NCBI RefSeq assembly: GCF_003336805.1
Contig: NZ_QFWJ01000006.1
Span: forward strand, 62,001-126,000
Reading direction: 5' to 3'
Length of the DNA stretch: 64,000 bases
DNA from: Marinospirillum perlucidum
Lineage (GTDB): Bacteria > Pseudomonadota > Gammaproteobacteria > Pseudomonadales > Halomonadaceae
Part shown: positions 54,535 to 64,000 of the stretch, piece after piece
Layout of the letters: every line of letters begins with the position of its first letter
How positions within the stretch are numbered: position 1 is the first letter of the stretch
The notes under the pieces: model-generated
Database searches by the model: none
What the model was told of the DNA's origin: nothing
Seen by the model: the letters and a program-made list of their open reading frames with translations, nothing else
Position numbers and translations under genes: made by a program

Positions 54535-55756
54535 GATCAGCCTCCTTTGGGGCCCTGACACCTGAGCGTTCTTGCATTGCTAGTGATGCTTTATGCCCTG
54601 CTTGTTCAACAAACCGTCTGTTATACGTTGCTGCTGTTCCTGATCCCTGCTTCCAGCCCATCAGAAATGATCTTACCTGTTCTTGCTTTTCATGCGATGG
54701 TGAATCAGTCATTGCATCTAGCTTTTCCGAAAAATTTCTGTTCCACGTGTGGCGCAGCATGTGTCCGGTAATTTCACTTAATTCGGGAAACTGGCTTCTC
54801 AGGTCAGATACAACCTTCTGATAACCGCTGATTGATAGCGGCATACCACTGCTCGGGCCTTCTTTATGGGTCACCATCAAGTAGTCATGTTTACGTGCCC
54901 CAGGCACACTACGTCGATCTTTTGTGATGTAGCCATGCAGATCTTTCATCAGCAAGTCTGACAAGGGCAGGCGCCTACTTTGAGTTTTGGCATTGGGTGA
55001 CTGAACTCGAACATCATCTTTGTCATCCGCACGGCGAACAATGGCCAATTGATTGCTATTAAAGTCAACATCCTGGATGCGTATGTTTAGTAGTTCACCT
55101 CGGCGAATGCCTAGATGTAGCAAAAGGAGAATAATCAGCTTGTTTCTGGCCTGCACCTTGCTACCAAATGGGTTTAGCTCTGAGCCTGGCCTGATCACCT
55201 CAAGCAAAGCCTCAATTTGACCATCATTGATTGACCGGTCTTTAGGGTTTCTGTTCTTCTTTTTCGGCCTACGCGCTCTAACCTGCTCAACCATACGCTT
55301 CAGGTTTGCTTGGAAGCTGTCAGAAGGGCTCGTGACCAATACGAGTGGAAGCCATTTCAGGTAATTTGCGATAGATGTTAAACGTGCGTACTGGGTTCCC
55401 AAGCAAACCCCTTCAGTTTTTTTTCGGAAGCTAGAAATACTAACAACCGTGGAGTCAGCATGATTCTTGCTGAGGTTTTTCTGGCAAAAGTCACGCAAAT
55501 GATCAATTTCTTGAACGCTAAGACATTCCTGATTTCTCAGCCTGCTTTCCAGGTCAATCTCTTGTCTCTTGCAAAATGAGTAGAGTCCAACAAGGTGTGC
55601 AGCTTCGGCAGCCAAGGTTGAAGATGAAACGCTTCTGTTTCTTAACTGTGTCATCAGGTAGAGGTTCGGATAATATACTGGCAAGCCACTTTCCTTGGAC
55701 ACCATCAAGCTGTAGCGCTCACCGGTATCAAAAACAAAACTTGAGACGTGGAACAT
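54521..55756 (-). CDS. Tyrosine site-specific recombinase/integrase (first of trio)
   Basis: 411 residues, the most canonical integrase of the module. SAM-like core-binding domain at about 90-170; catalytic domain at about 185-395 with Arg I in LGIRRGELLNIRI, Lys region, HMLRHTW (HxxR), a Trp in MGWKQG and the nucleophile Tyr in TAATYNRRF. It resembles TnpA of Tn554-like elements. Nearest of the four genes to the ssb junction (154 bp), as expected for an integrase next to its attachment site. ATG start at 55756. Confidence 0.87.
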   Translation of the reverse strand: MFHVSSFVFDTGERYSLMVSKESGLPVYYPNLYLMTQLRNRSVSSSTLAAEAAHLVGLYSFCKRQEIDLESRLRNQECLSVQEIDHLRDFCQKNLSKNHADSTVVSISSFRKKTEGVCLGTQYARLTSIANYLKWLPLVLVTSPSDSFQANLKRMVEQVRARRPKKKNRNPKDRSINDGQIEALLEVIRPGSELNPFGSKVQARNKLIILLLLHLGIRRGELLNIRIQDVDFNSNQLAIVRRADDKDDVRVQSPNAKTQSRRLPLSDLLMKDLHGYITKDRRSVPGARKHDYLMVTHKEGPSSGMPLSISGYQKVVSDLRSQFPELSEITGHMLRHTWNRNFSEKLDAMTDSPSHEKQEQVRSFLMGWKQGSGTAATYNRRFVEQAGHKASLAMQERSGVRAPKEADHGEG

Positions 55757-55846
55757 AAATTGCCAACACCTTTTTTACACTTTTACATAGTATCCATAAC
55801 CTCTTAAGCCCCAGCAACCTCTTCTTTACATTAATTCCAATACAAT

Positions 55847-55870
55847 AAAAAAAAGCCTGTTAATACAGGC
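55847..55870 (-). terminator. Terminator now serving ssb (island-borne)
   Basis: GCCTGT, loop TAAT, ACAGGC with an eight-A run on the plus strand, i.e. a T-tract for minus-strand transcripts, 41 bp beyond the ssb stop. Confidence 0.85.
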
Positions 55871-55902
55871 CTTTAAGATAGATTTTTACTCTTTATATCT
55901 AT

Positions 55903-55919
55903 GGTACATCCTAGAAGGG
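55903..55919 (-). other. Right attachment site overlapping the ssb stop
   Basis: GGTACATCCTAGAAGGG, covering the last codons and the TAG of ssb. AGAAGGG is repeated exactly at 41384-41390. Confidence 0.6.
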
Positions 55920-56576
55920 AATATCATCATCCATGTCATTAAAGCTGGGGGCACCGGGCGCTGGCTGCTGAGGCGGCTGACTTTGAGGCTGGCCACCCTG
56001 CTGGGGATAACCACCCGGCTGTTGATAGTTGGGCTGAGGTTGAGCCGGTGCCTGGTGCTGTGGAGGCTGTTGTGGCGCCGGTTGCTGCGGCGCGGCCTGA
56101 GGCATGGGCTGCTGTTGTGGAGCCGGCTGGCTATAGCCGCCCTGAGGCTGAGAGTAACCCTGTTGATTCTGTGGAGGAGCCTGGTTGTAATCCATGGGCG
56201 CAGCACGCCCGGCATTACCGTAAGCCTGGCCACCACCACCGGCTGAATCCAGCATCTGCATTTCGTTGGCGACAATTTCCGTGGTGTACTGGTCTACACC
56301 CTGTTGGTTCTGCCATTTCCGCGTTTGCAGCTTGCCTTCGATATAGACTTTACTGCCTTTTTTCAGATACTGACCAACGATCTCAGCCAGGCGGCCGAAA
56401 AAGACGACCCGGTGCCATTCGGTTCTTTCCTGCTGCTGACCAGTATTCTGGTCTTTCCATTGTTCGCTGGTGGCCACACTGACGTTAGCCACCTGTTTCT
56501 GGTTCTGGGTAAAACGTACGTCAGGGTCCTGCCCCAGATTACCGATCAAGATGACCTTATTGATGCCCCTTGCCAT
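55911..56576 (-). CDS. ssb: Single-stranded DNA-binding protein
   Basis: 221 residues. OB fold at about 1-110 ([51 protein letters not shown]), then a long Gln/Pro/Gly linker (about 118-208) and the conserved acidic tip DMDDDIPF that recruits repair proteins. Tetrameric, coats ssDNA in replication and repair. The linker is longer than in E. coli SSB. The island integrates exactly at its 3' end but the reading frame and terminator are restored. Confidence 0.97.
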   Translation of the reverse strand: MARGINKVILIGNLGQDPDVRFTQNQKQVANVSVATSEQWKDQNTGQQQERTEWHRVVFFGRLAEIVGQYLKKGSKVYIEGKLQTRKWQNQQGVDQYTTEIVANEMQMLDSAGGGGQAYGNAGRAAPMDYNQAPPQNQQGYSQPQGGYSQPAPQQQPMPQAAPQQPAPQQPPQHQAPAQPQPNYQQPGGYPQQGGQPQSQPPQQPAPGAPSFNDMDDDIPF

Positions 56577-56628
56577 GGTGTGCTCCCCGGTTTTAAACCT
56601 GATTGTCTAAATAATGAATAACGAATAA

Positions 56629-57987
56629 TTACTGGTTGGCCAACAAGCTGTCGAGCTCGTCTTCATCCAGTTTTTGCCGATCCAGCTTTAAATAGCCTGT
56701 GGCTTCTTCAGCCAGAAAAACCACTTCTTCAACACCTTCCAGCTGTTCCAGCCGCGCCTGGAAGGCCTGCAATTCTTCGCCGCTGACGACCGGCAGATGA
56801 AAAATTCTGCTGGAAAGATGACGCGGCTGCTGAAAACCCAGCAAACCCAAAAGCCATAGCAAACAAGCCAGGGCCGCTGCTGCCAGCAGGTAGTTGGCTC
56901 CCCAGGTATCCAGCACCCAACCCCCGGCCAGCCCCCCTACAAAGGCCCCCAAAAATTGGGAGGTGGAGTAAACCCCCATGGCAGTTCCCTTGGCCACGAC
57001 CGGCGCCTGCTTACTGATCAGTGAAGGCAAGCTGGCTTCCAGCAGGTTAAACCCGATAAAAAAGACCCAGAGACCGGCCAGTAGCAACCAGCCACCCAGC
57101 AACAAGATTAGCAAGCCGGCAGCCAGAAGGACAAACCCGGTCAGGAGTAGCAACTTCATTTTATGCTGCTTCTCCCCGATCACGATCAGGGGGACCATGG
57201 CGACAAAACCCAGCAACATCGATACCAGGTAGATGATACCGTGCTCAGTCAGGGTCCAGCCCGCTTCCTGCAACAAGCCGGGCACGGCTACAAAAATAGC
57301 CGTCAATAAAAGATGCAGCAGGAAAATACTCAAGTCCAGACGCAACAATTGCGGTTGAGTCACCACAGCTTTTAATTGGCCCGGATCGATTCCGGCATCC
57401 AGGTGACGGCGGAGTTTAACCGGCGAAGGCACCCAGCGCCAGAGCACCAGCATACCCAAGAGGCTCAGCACGGCTGTCAGCCAGAAAAGACCCGAGAGAC
57501 CAAACCAGCCAGCCAGCCAAGGGCCCAGCGCCATGGCAGCAATAAAAGCCAGACCGATACTTATGCCCACACTGGCCATGGCTTGAGTACGCTTTTCATC
57601 CCGAGTCAAATCAGCCAGTAGCGCCATGATCACACTAGCGATGGCTCCCATCCCCTGCAGCGCCCGCCCCAGAATAACCCAGCCCAGACTCTCGGCCTGG
57701 GCTGCCACCAGACTACCCAGAATAAAGAGAAGTAGCCCGAGATAAATCATGGGCTTGCGCCCGAAACGATCGGATAGCCAGCCAAAAGGCAACTGCAACA
57801 GGGCCTGGGTGAAGCCATAGATCCCGACTGCCAGGCCGATGGCCAGGGGGGTCGCCCCTTCGAAATCCACCAACAACAGAGGCATGACGGGCAGAACCAT
57901 AAACAGCCCCAGCATGCGCAGTCCATAAAGACCGGCCAGGCCGCTTACTGCCCTGATTTCCAGGGATGACAGGGTATTGCTGGACAT
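56629..57987 (-). CDS. MFS transporter with C-terminal YAM domain, YajR-like
   Basis: 452 residues. Twelve-helix major facilitator with motif A GWLSDRFGRKPMI after TM2, plus a soluble ferredoxin-like C-terminal domain at about 385-452 (LQAFQARLEQLEGVEEVVFL), the YAM domain that defines YajR. The substrate is unknown; a drug/proton antiport role is usually assumed. In pseudomonads this gene also lies between uvrA and ssb. Divergent from uvrA. Confidence 0.88.
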   Translation of the reverse strand: MSSNTLSSLEIRAVSGLAGLYGLRMLGLFMVLPVMPLLLVDFEGATPLAIGLAVGIYGFTQALLQLPFGWLSDRFGRKPMIYLGLLLFILGSLVAAQAESLGWVILGRALQGMGAIASVIMALLADLTRDEKRTQAMASVGISIGLAFIAAMALGPWLAGWFGLSGLFWLTAVLSLLGMLVLWRWVPSPVKLRRHLDAGIDPGQLKAVVTQPQLLRLDLSIFLLHLLLTAIFVAVPGLLQEAGWTLTEHGIIYLVSMLLGFVAMVPLIVIGEKQHKMKLLLLTGFVLLAAGLLILLLGGWLLLAGLWVFFIGFNLLEASLPSLISKQAPVVAKGTAMGVYSTSQFLGAFVGGLAGGWVLDTWGANYLLAAAALACLLWLLGLLGFQQPRHLSSRIFHLPVVSGEELQAFQARLEQLEGVEEVVFLAEEATGYLKLDRQKLDEDELDSLLANQ

Positions 57988-58069
57988 AGTGCTTCCGTTT
58001 GCAGAAAACCCGCTATTCTACCCTTCTGCAAGACGACTCACCAGCACCCCAACCTTTCTGATCCGGCTA

Positions 58070-58099
58070 CAGACACAGACCTGTATAAAAACCTATAAT
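58070..58099 (+). promoter_or_regulatory. Probable sigma-70 promoter of uvrA
   Basis: TATAAT at 58094-58099 with CAGACA at 58070-58075, 18 bp apart, and GAGGAGG before the GTG start. A CTG half-site at 58081 suggests but does not establish a LexA box. Confidence 0.5.
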
Positions 58100-58129
58100 A
58101 GTCGGTCGCATTAACGAGGAGGTGGCAAG

Positions 58130-60955
58130 GTGGCTCTGGACCGAATAAGTGTACGTGGGGCAAGAACCCACAACCTGAAGAATGTCTCCCTGGAGATTCC
58201 GCGCGACCAGTTGGTAGTGATTACCGGCTTATCCGGCTCGGGCAAATCCTCACTGGCTTTTGATACTCTCTATGCTGAAGGCCAGCGGCGCTACGTTGAA
58301 TCCCTGTCGGCCTATGCCCGCCAGTTTTTATCCATGATGGAAAAGCCGGATGTTGACCACATCGAAGGGCTGTCCCCGGCCATCTCCATTGAACAGAAAT
58401 CCACCTCCCATAACCCCCGCTCCACTGTGGGCACGATTACCGAAATCTATGATTACCTGCGCCTGCTGTATGCGCGCACCGGGATTCCCCGCTGTCCTGA
58501 ACACCAGCAACCGCTGGTGGCCAAGACTGTCTCGGAAATGGTGGATGAAGTTCTTAATCTGCCCGAGGAGTCGCGCATTCTGATCCTCGCCCCGGTGATT
58601 CAGGATCGCAAGGGTGAACACCTGAACCTCTTGGCTGACCTCAAAGCCCAGGGCTTTATTCGCGCCCGTATTGATGGTGAAGTCGTCGAGCTGGATGAAG
58701 CTCCTGCGCTGGATAAAAAACGCAAGCACAGCATCGAAGTCGTGGTGGATCGCCTCAAGGTGCGTGAAGACCAGCAGCTACGTCTGGCTGAGTCTTTTGA
58801 AACCGCCCTGGCCCTTTCCGATGGACTGGCGGTGGTCAGCTTCATGCGTGGCGAGCAGGAGGATCTGCTCTTTTCCGCCAACTATGCCTGCTCGCATTGT
58901 GGCTATGCCCTGCCCGAACTGGAACCACGGATTTTCTCCTTCAACAATCCGGCCGGTGCCTGCCCTACCTGTGATGGCCTGGGCCACAAGGCTTTTTTTG
59001 ATGAACAAAAACTGATCGTGTCGCCGGAACTATCATTGGCCGAGGGCGTGATCAAGGGGTGGGACAGACGCAACATCTATTATTTCGGGCTGCTAAAACA
59101 CCTGGCCCAGCACTATGATTTTGCCCTGGAAACCCCCTGGAAGGAGCTGCCACGTAAAATCCAGAAGATATTGCTGGAAGGCAGCGGCAAGGAAGAGATC
59201 GATTTCAGTTACACCAGTGACCGCGGACGCAAGGTGGTCAAGGCGCATCCTTTCGAGGGTGTCCTGCCCAATCTGGAAAGGCGCTATCGGGAAACGGAAT
59301 CCCAGAACCTGCGCGAAGAACTGGCCAAGCTACTGACCACCCATGCCTGCCCCAGCTGTCATGGCAGCCGTCTGCGTGAAGCCTCACGCAATGTGTTTGT
59401 GGGGGACGTCAATCTGCCCGAGGTCGTCAGAATGCCCCTGGGCGAAGCCAGTGATTACTTCGGCAACCTGAAGCTGGAGGGTCAACGCGGTGAGATTGCC
59501 GGGCGCATCCTCGTGGAAATCGTTGAGCGGCTGAATTTTCTGGTCAATGTCGGCCTGGATTACCTTTCCCTGGAGCGCAGTGCCGAAACCCTGTCCGGCG
59601 GGGAAGCGCAACGCATTCGTCTAGCCAGTCAGATCGGTGCGGGTCTGGTTGGTGTCATGTACATTCTTGACGAACCCTCCATCGGTCTGCATCAGCGTGA
59701 CAACGAGCGACTTCTCAATACACTCACGCGGCTGAGAGACCTGGGCAATACCGTCCTGGTGGTGGAACATGATGAAGATGCCATCCGTCAGGCCGATCAT
59801 CTAATCGATATCGGTCCCGGCGCTGGTGTCCATGGTGGGCAGATCGTGGCCCAGGGTACGCCGCAGGAGGTCATGCAGGCAGAAGGCTCGATAACCGCTG
59901 ATTACCTGACCGGGCGCAAGAAAATTGAAGTACCCCAGGTACGCCATCTTCCCGAGGAAGGCCAGTCCTTGCGAATCCAGGGAGCTGCAGGCAACAATCT
60001 GAAGGACCTGGATGTCAGCATCCCTTTGGGCATTATGACCTGCGTAACCGGGGTCTCCGGCTCGGGTAAATCCACCCTGATCAATGCCACCCTCTATCCT
60101 CACGCAGCCCATGAACTCAATGGCAACAAAAGCCTGAGTCCCCACCCATTCAAGGCAATTCAGGGGATGGATCTTCTGGATAAGGTGATCGATATCGATC
60201 AAAGCCCCATCGGTCGCACACCAAGATCCAATCCGGCTACCTACACCGGCATCTTTACACCCATCCGCGAGCTTTTTGCCGGAACCCAGGAGGCCCGCTC
60301 ACGCGGTTACAAGCCGGGACGCTTCAGCTTTAACGTCAAGGGTGGGCGCTGCGAAGCCTGCCAGGGCGATGGCCTGATCAAGGTGGAGATGCACTTCCTG
60401 CCCGATATCTATGTCCCCTGCGATGTCTGCAAGGGCAAGCGCTATAACCGGGAAACCCTGGAAATACGCTATAAGGGCAAAAGCATCCATGAAGTACTGG
60501 AAATGACCATCGAAGAAGCCCGAGAGTTCTTCACGGCCATTCCGGCAGTCGCGCGGCGTCTACAAACCCTGATGGATGTCGGGCTATCCTACATACGCCT
60601 GGGACAGAGTGCGACCACTCTTTCAGGTGGTGAAGCACAGCGCGTTAAACTGGCAAGAGAGCTGGCAAGGCGCGATACCGGCAAAACGCTTTATATCCTC
60701 GATGAACCCACGACCGGCCTGCATTTTGAAGACATCAAACAGCTCTTGGCTGTGCTCCATCGCCTGCGTGACCAAGGCAATACCCTGGTGGTTATTGAAC
60801 ATAATCTGGATGTCATCAAGACAGCAGACTGGATTATCGATATGGGACCGGAAGGCGGCAAAGGCGGCGGTCAGGTGATTGCCGAGGGAACCCCGGAGCA
60901 AGTGGCTAGCATTGAGGCTTCGCATACGGGGCGCTTTCTGGCGAGGATGCTGTAA
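58130..60955 (+). CDS. uvrA: Excinuclease ABC subunit A
   Basis: 941 residues, standard length. Damage-recognition ATPase of nucleotide excision repair. Two ABC modules: Walker [14 protein letters not shown] near residue 32 and [13 protein letters not shown] near 645, signatures [12 protein letters not shown] and [12 protein letters not shown], Walker [12 protein letters not shown] and [11 protein letters not shown]. Two zinc modules ([10 protein letters not shown]...CPTC, and CEACQGDG...CDVC). GTG start at 58130 with a strong GAGGAGG. Confidence 0.98.
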   Translation: MALDRISVRGARTHNLKNVSLEIPRDQLVVITGLSGSGKSSLAFDTLYAEGQRRYVESLSAYARQFLSMMEKPDVDHIEGLSPAISIEQKSTSHNPRSTVGTITEIYDYLRLLYARTGIPRCPEHQQPLVAKTVSEMVDEVLNLPEESRILILAPVIQDRKGEHLNLLADLKAQGFIRARIDGEVVELDEAPALDKKRKHSIEVVVDRLKVREDQQLRLAESFETALALSDGLAVVSFMRGEQEDLLFSANYACSHCGYALPELEPRIFSFNNPAGACPTCDGLGHKAFFDEQKLIVSPELSLAEGVIKGWDRRNIYYFGLLKHLAQHYDFALETPWKELPRKIQKILLEGSGKEEIDFSYTSDRGRKVVKAHPFEGVLPNLERRYRETESQNLREELAKLLTTHACPSCHGSRLREASRNVFVGDVNLPEVVRMPLGEASDYFGNLKLEGQRGEIAGRILVEIVERLNFLVNVGLDYLSLERSAETLSGGEAQRIRLASQIGAGLVGVMYILDEPSIGLHQRDNERLLNTLTRLRDLGNTVLVVEHDEDAIRQADHLIDIGPGAGVHGGQIVAQGTPQEVMQAEGSITADYLTGRKKIEVPQVRHLPEEGQSLRIQGAAGNNLKDLDVSIPLGIMTCVTGVSGSGKSTLINATLYPHAAHELNGNKSLSPHPFKAIQGMDLLDKVIDIDQSPIGRTPRSNPATYTGIFTPIRELFAGTQEARSRGYKPGRFSFNVKGGRCEACQGDGLIKVEMHFLPDIYVPCDVCKGKRYNRETLEIRYKGKSIHEVLEMTIEEAREFFTAIPAVARRLQTLMDVGLSYIRLGQSATTLSGGEAQRVKLARELARRDTGKTLYILDEPTTGLHFEDIKQLLAVLHRLRDQGNTLVVIEHNLDVIKTADWIIDMGPEGGKGGGQVIAEGTPEQVASIEASHTGRFLARML

Positions 60956-60973
60956 AGCCGAAAAGCAGGCATA

Positions 60974-61003
60974 AAAAAACCGGCCAACAGGCCGGTTTTT
61001 TTT
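60974..61003. terminator. Bidirectional terminator between uvrA and rplQ
   Basis: AACCGGCC, loop AACA, GGCCGGTT, with A-run before and T-run after, so it serves the converging uvrA and ribosomal-protein transcripts. Confidence 0.92.
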
Positions 61004-61018
61004 ATACTGGAAAGTTGC

Positions 61019-61399
61019 TTATTCAGCATCTTCCTCAGCAACAGGACGGTCAACCAGTTCCACATAGGCCATGGGAGCCTGGTCGCCTGTACGCATGCCA
61101 CACTTGAGGATGCGTACATAACCGCCTGGACGTTCAGCATAACGCTTGCCCAGTTCAGAGAAAAGCTTACCAACGGCAGCTTTAGAACCGGTACGAGCCA
61201 TTGCCAAACGACGGTTAGCGACGTTATCTACCTTAGCCAGGGTAATCAGAGGCTCAACGACACGGCGCAGCTCTTTTGCCTTGGGCAGGGTAGTTTTGAT
61301 GACTTCATGTTCAACCAACGAAACGCTCATGTTTTTAAACATGGACTTACGGTGGCTGCTGTTTCTGTTGAGTTTACGACCACTCTTACGATGACGCAT
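61019..61399 (-). CDS. rplQ: 50S ribosomal protein L17
   Basis: 126 residues. [20 protein letters not shown] opening, [21 protein letters not shown] and [15 protein letters not shown] are diagnostic. Last gene of the alpha operon, 43 bp after rpoA. Confidence 0.98.
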   Translation of the reverse strand: MRHRKSGRKLNRNSSHRKSMFKNMSVSLVEHEVIKTTLPKAKELRRVVEPLITLAKVDNVANRRLAMARTGSKAAVGKLFSELGKRYAERPGGYVRILKCGMRTGDQAPMAYVELVDRPVAEEDAE

Positions 61400-61441
61400 T
61401 GTCGTTTATCCTTTCCAAACCTTGAGACTTGAAATGACGTT

Positions 61442-62443
61442 TTAGGCGCTGGCCTTATCGTCGTTCTTCAAACTGGCGGGTGGCCAGTTTTCTAACCGCA
61501 TACCCAGAGACAAGGCTCGGGCGGCGAGAACGTCCTTGATTTCGGTCAGGGACTTTTTACCCAGATTAGGTGTCTTGAGCAGCTCGACTTCAGTGCGCTG
61601 GATCAGATCACCAATGTAGTAAATGTTCTCGGCCTTGAGGCAGTTGGCAGAACGCACAGTCAGTTCAAGGTCGTCTACCGGGCGAAGAAGTACTGGATCG
61701 ATTTGATCTTCCTCTTCTTCGGGCTCTTGTTGCTTGTCTGTTTCCAGATCAACGAAGGCAGCCAGCTGCTCCTGGAGAATAGTCGCTGAACGACGAATGG
61801 ACTCTTCAGGGTCCAGAGTGCCGTCAGTTTCCAGTTCAAGAACCAGCTTATCAAGGTCAGTACGCTGTTCAACACGTGCTGCTTCAACAGCATAGGCAAC
61901 ACGAAGAACGGGGCTGAAAGTGGCATCCAGAGCCAGACGACCGATGGGGCGGCTTTCATCATCATCCGCGACCCGGGCATCTGCTGGAACATAACCGCGT
62001 CCTTTTTGAACACGCAGTTGCATTTTCAGTTCAGCCCCTTCGTTGACGTGGGCGATAACCAAATCAGGATTAACGATCTCGAGATCGTGATCACCCTGGA
62101 TATCACCCGCCGTTACAGGACCAGGACCTTGTTTTGTCAGCGTCAATACAGCTTCGTCACGGTTAAAGAGCTTAACCGCTACCTGTTTCAGGTTGAGCAG
62201 GATCTCGATTACATCTTCCTGCACACCTTCCAGGGCGCTGTACTCATGCTCGACGCCTTCGATCTCCGCTTCGACTATGGCACAGCCGGGCATGGAGGAA
62301 AGCAGGATACGACGCAGAGCATTCCCCAGGGTATGGCCGAAACCACGCTCGAAAGGTTCGAGAATGATTTTTGCTCGGGTCGGACTCAGGGTCTCGACTT
62401 TGATATCTCTTGGGCGAAGAAACTCTGTCACTGAACGCTGCAT
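61442..62443 (-). CDS. rpoA: RNA polymerase alpha subunit
   Basis: 333 residues. N-terminal assembly domain ([20 protein letters not shown]) and C-terminal DNA/activator-binding domain ([33 protein letters not shown]), joined by a Glu-rich linker (QEPEEEEDQ). Transcribed with rpsD and rplQ; the ATG is preceded by AGGTG. Confidence 0.99.
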   Translation of the reverse strand: MQRSVTEFLRPRDIKVETLSPTRAKIILEPFERGFGHTLGNALRRILLSSMPGCAIVEAEIEGVEHEYSALEGVQEDVIEILLNLKQVAVKLFNRDEAVLTLTKQGPGPVTAGDIQGDHDLEIVNPDLVIAHVNEGAELKMQLRVQKGRGYVPADARVADDDESRPIGRLALDATFSPVLRVAYAVEAARVEQRTDLDKLVLELETDGTLDPEESIRRSATILQEQLAAFVDLETDKQQEPEEEEDQIDPVLLRPVDDLELTVRSANCLKAENIYYIGDLIQRTEVELLKTPNLGKKSLTEIKDVLAARALSLGMRLENWPPASLKNDDKASA

Positions 62444-62481
62444 ATGAACACCTGTTTGGCTGCCAGACGGTTACCCCAAGA

Positions 62482-63102
62482 TTACTTGGAGTAAAGCTCG
62501 ACGATGAGGTTTTCGTTGATTTCAGCTGAAAGGTCGGTGCGCTCAGGCACAGACTTATAAGTTGCTTCCAGCTTGTTGCCATCAACCTCGACCCAGGAAA
62601 CGTCAGAGCGCTGAGAAGCCAGTTGCAGAGCGTTCTTGATACGCAGCTGCTGTTTGGCCTTTTCACGCACGGCAACGACATCACCGGGCTGAACCTGGTA
62701 AGACGCAACATTAACGGTCTTACCATTAACTGTCAGGGCCTTGTGGCTGACCAGCTGGCGTGCTTCTGCACGAGTGGAGCCAAAGCCCATGCGGTAAACC
62801 ACGTTATCCAGACGTGATTCCAGCAGCTGCAGCAGGTTTTCACCTGTTGCGCCCTTCATGCGGGCAGCTGCTTTGTAATAATTACGGAATTGCTTTTCCA
62901 GAACACCGTACATACGACGGACTTTCTGTTTCTCGCGAAGTTGCAGACCATAGTCTGAAAGGCGCGAACGACGCTGACCGTGCTGACCGGGAACTGCTTC
63001 TGATTTACACTTCTTCTCAAAAGGAGTTACACCGCTCTTCAGCAGCAGATCAGTACCCTCACGGCGTGAGAGCTTACACTTGGGACCTAAGTAACGTGCC
63101 AT
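62482..63102 (-). CDS. rpsD: 30S ribosomal protein S4
   Basis: 206 residues. [15 protein letters not shown] opening, the S4 RNA-binding domain ([15 protein letters not shown]) and C-terminal NLIVELYSK. In E. coli S4 represses the alpha operon translationally; the leader for that would be upstream of rpsM, at or beyond the window edge. Confidence 0.99.
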   Translation of the reverse strand: MARYLGPKCKLSRREGTDLLLKSGVTPFEKKCKSEAVPGQHGQRRSRLSDYGLQLREKQKVRRMYGVLEKQFRNYYKAAARMKGATGENLLQLLESRLDNVVYRMGFGSTRAEARQLVSHKALTVNGKTVNVASYQVQPGDVVAVREKAKQQLRIKNALQLASQRSDVSWVEVDGNKLEATYKSVPERTDLSAEINENLIVELYSK

Positions 63103-63114
63103 GAATCTGCCTCC

Positions 63115-63498
63115 TTATACGCGGCGTTTCTTCGGTGGACGACAACCGTTGTGTGGAATCGGGGTCACATCGGTAATGTTGGTGACCTTGAAACCAGCAG
63201 CGTTCAGGGCGCGAACGGCAGATTCACGGCCAGGACCAGGGCCCTTAACCATAACGTCGACGTTCTTCAGACCATACTCGGCTGCCGCTGTAGCGGCACG
63301 TTCACTCGCGACTTGCGCTGCGAACGGGGTGCTCTTGCGAGAACCACGAAAACCCGAACCACCGGCAGTAGCCCAGGAAAGGGTATTGCCCTGGCGGTCA
63401 GTTATCGTAATGATGGTGTTGTTAAAAGAGGCATGGATATGGGCAACGCCATCCACCACCGTCTTTTTAACTTTTTTACGAGTACGCGGGTTAGCCAT
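63115..63498 (-). CDS. rpsK: 30S ribosomal protein S11
   Basis: 127 residues. [21 protein letters not shown] and the universally conserved C-terminal [16 protein letters not shown]. 12 bp before rpsD in the same operon. Confidence 0.99.
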   Translation of the reverse strand: MANPRTRKKVKKTVVDGVAHIHASFNNTIITITDRQGNTLSWATAGGSGFRGSRKSTPFAAQVASERAATAAAEYGLKNVDVMVKGPGPGRESAVRALNAAGFKVTNITDVTPIPHNGCRPPKKRRV

Positions 63499-63553
63499 AG
63501 TATCTTAATTTCCTGATTTTCGCGGGACCACACCCTAACGGTGTGGTGCCAGC

Positions 63554-63910
63554 TTATTTGCGAATAGGTTTACGCGGTCCTTTACGGGTACGCGCATTGG
63601 TTTTAGTGCGCTGACCACGAACCGGCAGGTTGCGGCGGTGGCGAATACCACGGTTACAACCCAGATCCATCAGACGCTTGATGTTCAGCGTAGTTTCACG
63701 ACGCAGGTCACCTTCAACAGTGAAAGTACCCACGGCAGTACGCAGTTTGTCCAACTCGTCAGTCGACAGGTCGGCAATTTTACGATTAGGTTCAATACCG
63801 GACTCAGCACAGATCTTCTGGGCACGGGTTTTACCGATACCGAAGATGTAGGTCAGGGAGATGACCGTATGTTTGTTGTCCGGAATGTTGACACCAGCAA
63901 TACGTGCCAT
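63554..63910 (-). CDS. rpsM: 30S ribosomal protein S13
   Basis: 118 residues. [20 protein letters not shown] opening, helix-two-turn-helix [15 protein letters not shown]-terminal basic tail [14 protein letters not shown]. First visible gene of the alpha operon. The 90 bp beyond it to the window edge hold no gene but include a short ACAGGC/GCCTGT hairpin (63931-63946). Confidence 0.99.
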   Translation of the reverse strand: MARIAGVNIPDNKHTVISLTYIFGIGKTRAQKICAESGIEPNRKIADLSTDELDKLRTAVGTFTVEGDLRRETTLNIKRLMDLGCNRGIRHRRNLPVRGQRTKTNARTRKGPRKPIRK

Positions 63911-64000
63911 TCACTTTACTCCGATTCCAAACAGGCAAAAGCCTGTTACAGTTTTTATGTCCATAAAGGGCGCAAAAGCTTACCCCCTGATAAAAAAAAT

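Larger units (their letters stand above)
41384..55919. mobile_element. Genomic island integrated at the 3' end of ssb, with recombinase-trio module
   Basis: About 14.5 kb, visibly richer in A+T than the flanks, bounded by AGAAGGG at 41384-41390 and 55913-55919, each followed outward or inward by an equally spaced hairpin terminator. The right end holds four overlapping recombinase-module genes transcribed away from ssb. Cargo: KAP NTPase, metallophosphoesterase, Type III restriction-modification, a gene stump, and a duplicated 150-bp segment. Layout and cargo recall Gamma-Mobile-Trio and Tn554-like elements. Exact ends are inferred, not demonstrated. Confidence 0.75.

Noticed and set aside
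58075-58105. LexA (SOS) box in the uvrA promoter
   Set aside because: Only the CTG half-site is seen; the matching CAG at the right distance is missing.
63911-64000. rpmJ upstream of rpsM
   Set aside because: No L36 C-terminal coding sequence is visible in the 90 bases to the edge; if present it lies outside the window.
1-64000. CRISPR array, rRNA or replication origin
   Set aside because: No regularly spaced repeats, rRNA-like blocks or DnaA-box clusters were seen on reading both strands.

Overview
The window is a stretch of gammaproteobacterial chromosome, most likely from an oceanospirillum- or pseudomonad-like bacterium. Three things point there. The gene order rpsM-rpsK-rpsD-rpoA-rplQ / uvrA / YajR-like MFS / ssb is the one known from Pseudomonas and Oceanospirillales. 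oxyR is directly coupled to recG, and serA is divergent from a D-2-hydroxyglutarate dehydrogenase. The species cannot be named from sequence alone. No rRNA, tRNA or CRISPR array was seen.

Region 1 to about 41.3 kb is ordinary chromosome. It starts with the end of a polyamine-type ABC ATPase facing a PuuR-like regulator. Next come an AbrB-family membrane protein, a stand-alone cyclic-nucleotide-binding protein, and a free-standing encapsulin-type ferritin (EncFtn). The region is rich in cyclic-di-GMP genes: PAS-GGDEF-EAL, PAS-GAF-PAS-GGDEF, PilZ-HD-GYP and Cache-GGDEF-EAL. It also has an HDOD protein, a sensor histidine kinase and a chemoreceptor. Metabolic and housekeeping genes are recG, oxyR, dxs-ispA-xseB, serA, glcB, crcB, a ZIP metal transporter, an amidoligase/glutamine-amidotransferase pair, an MFS-PlsC fusion, and an acuI-like reductase with its TetR regulator and two matching operators.

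Region about 41.38-55.92 kb is a genomic island that appears to be integrated at the 3' end of ssb. Its right end carries four overlapping genes on the minus strand: three tyrosine-recombinase-like proteins and one small helical protein. This layout recalls Tn554-type, recombinase-in-trio and Gamma-Mobile-Trio modules. The cargo is defensive in character. One module is a KAP-family P-loop NTPase facing a metallophosphoesterase. The other is a Type III restriction-modification pair, followed by a 42-codon stump of a lost helicase/nuclease gene. A near-identical repeat of about 150 bp stands on both sides of the NTPase/phosphoesterase module, and a 16-bp piece of the same sequence recurs between the restriction module and the recombinases. 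The island therefore looks like interchangeable cassettes loaded at a repeated sequence. That repeat seems to be the 3' end of a lost protein-coding gene.

Region 55.9-64 kb returns to core genome: ssb, a YajR-like MFS transporter, uvrA, then rplQ, rpoA, rpsD, rpsK and rpsM, whose transcription continues in from the right edge. The best candidates for something undescribed are the NTPase-phosphoesterase pair, the repeat-bounded cassette structure and the ssb attachment site.
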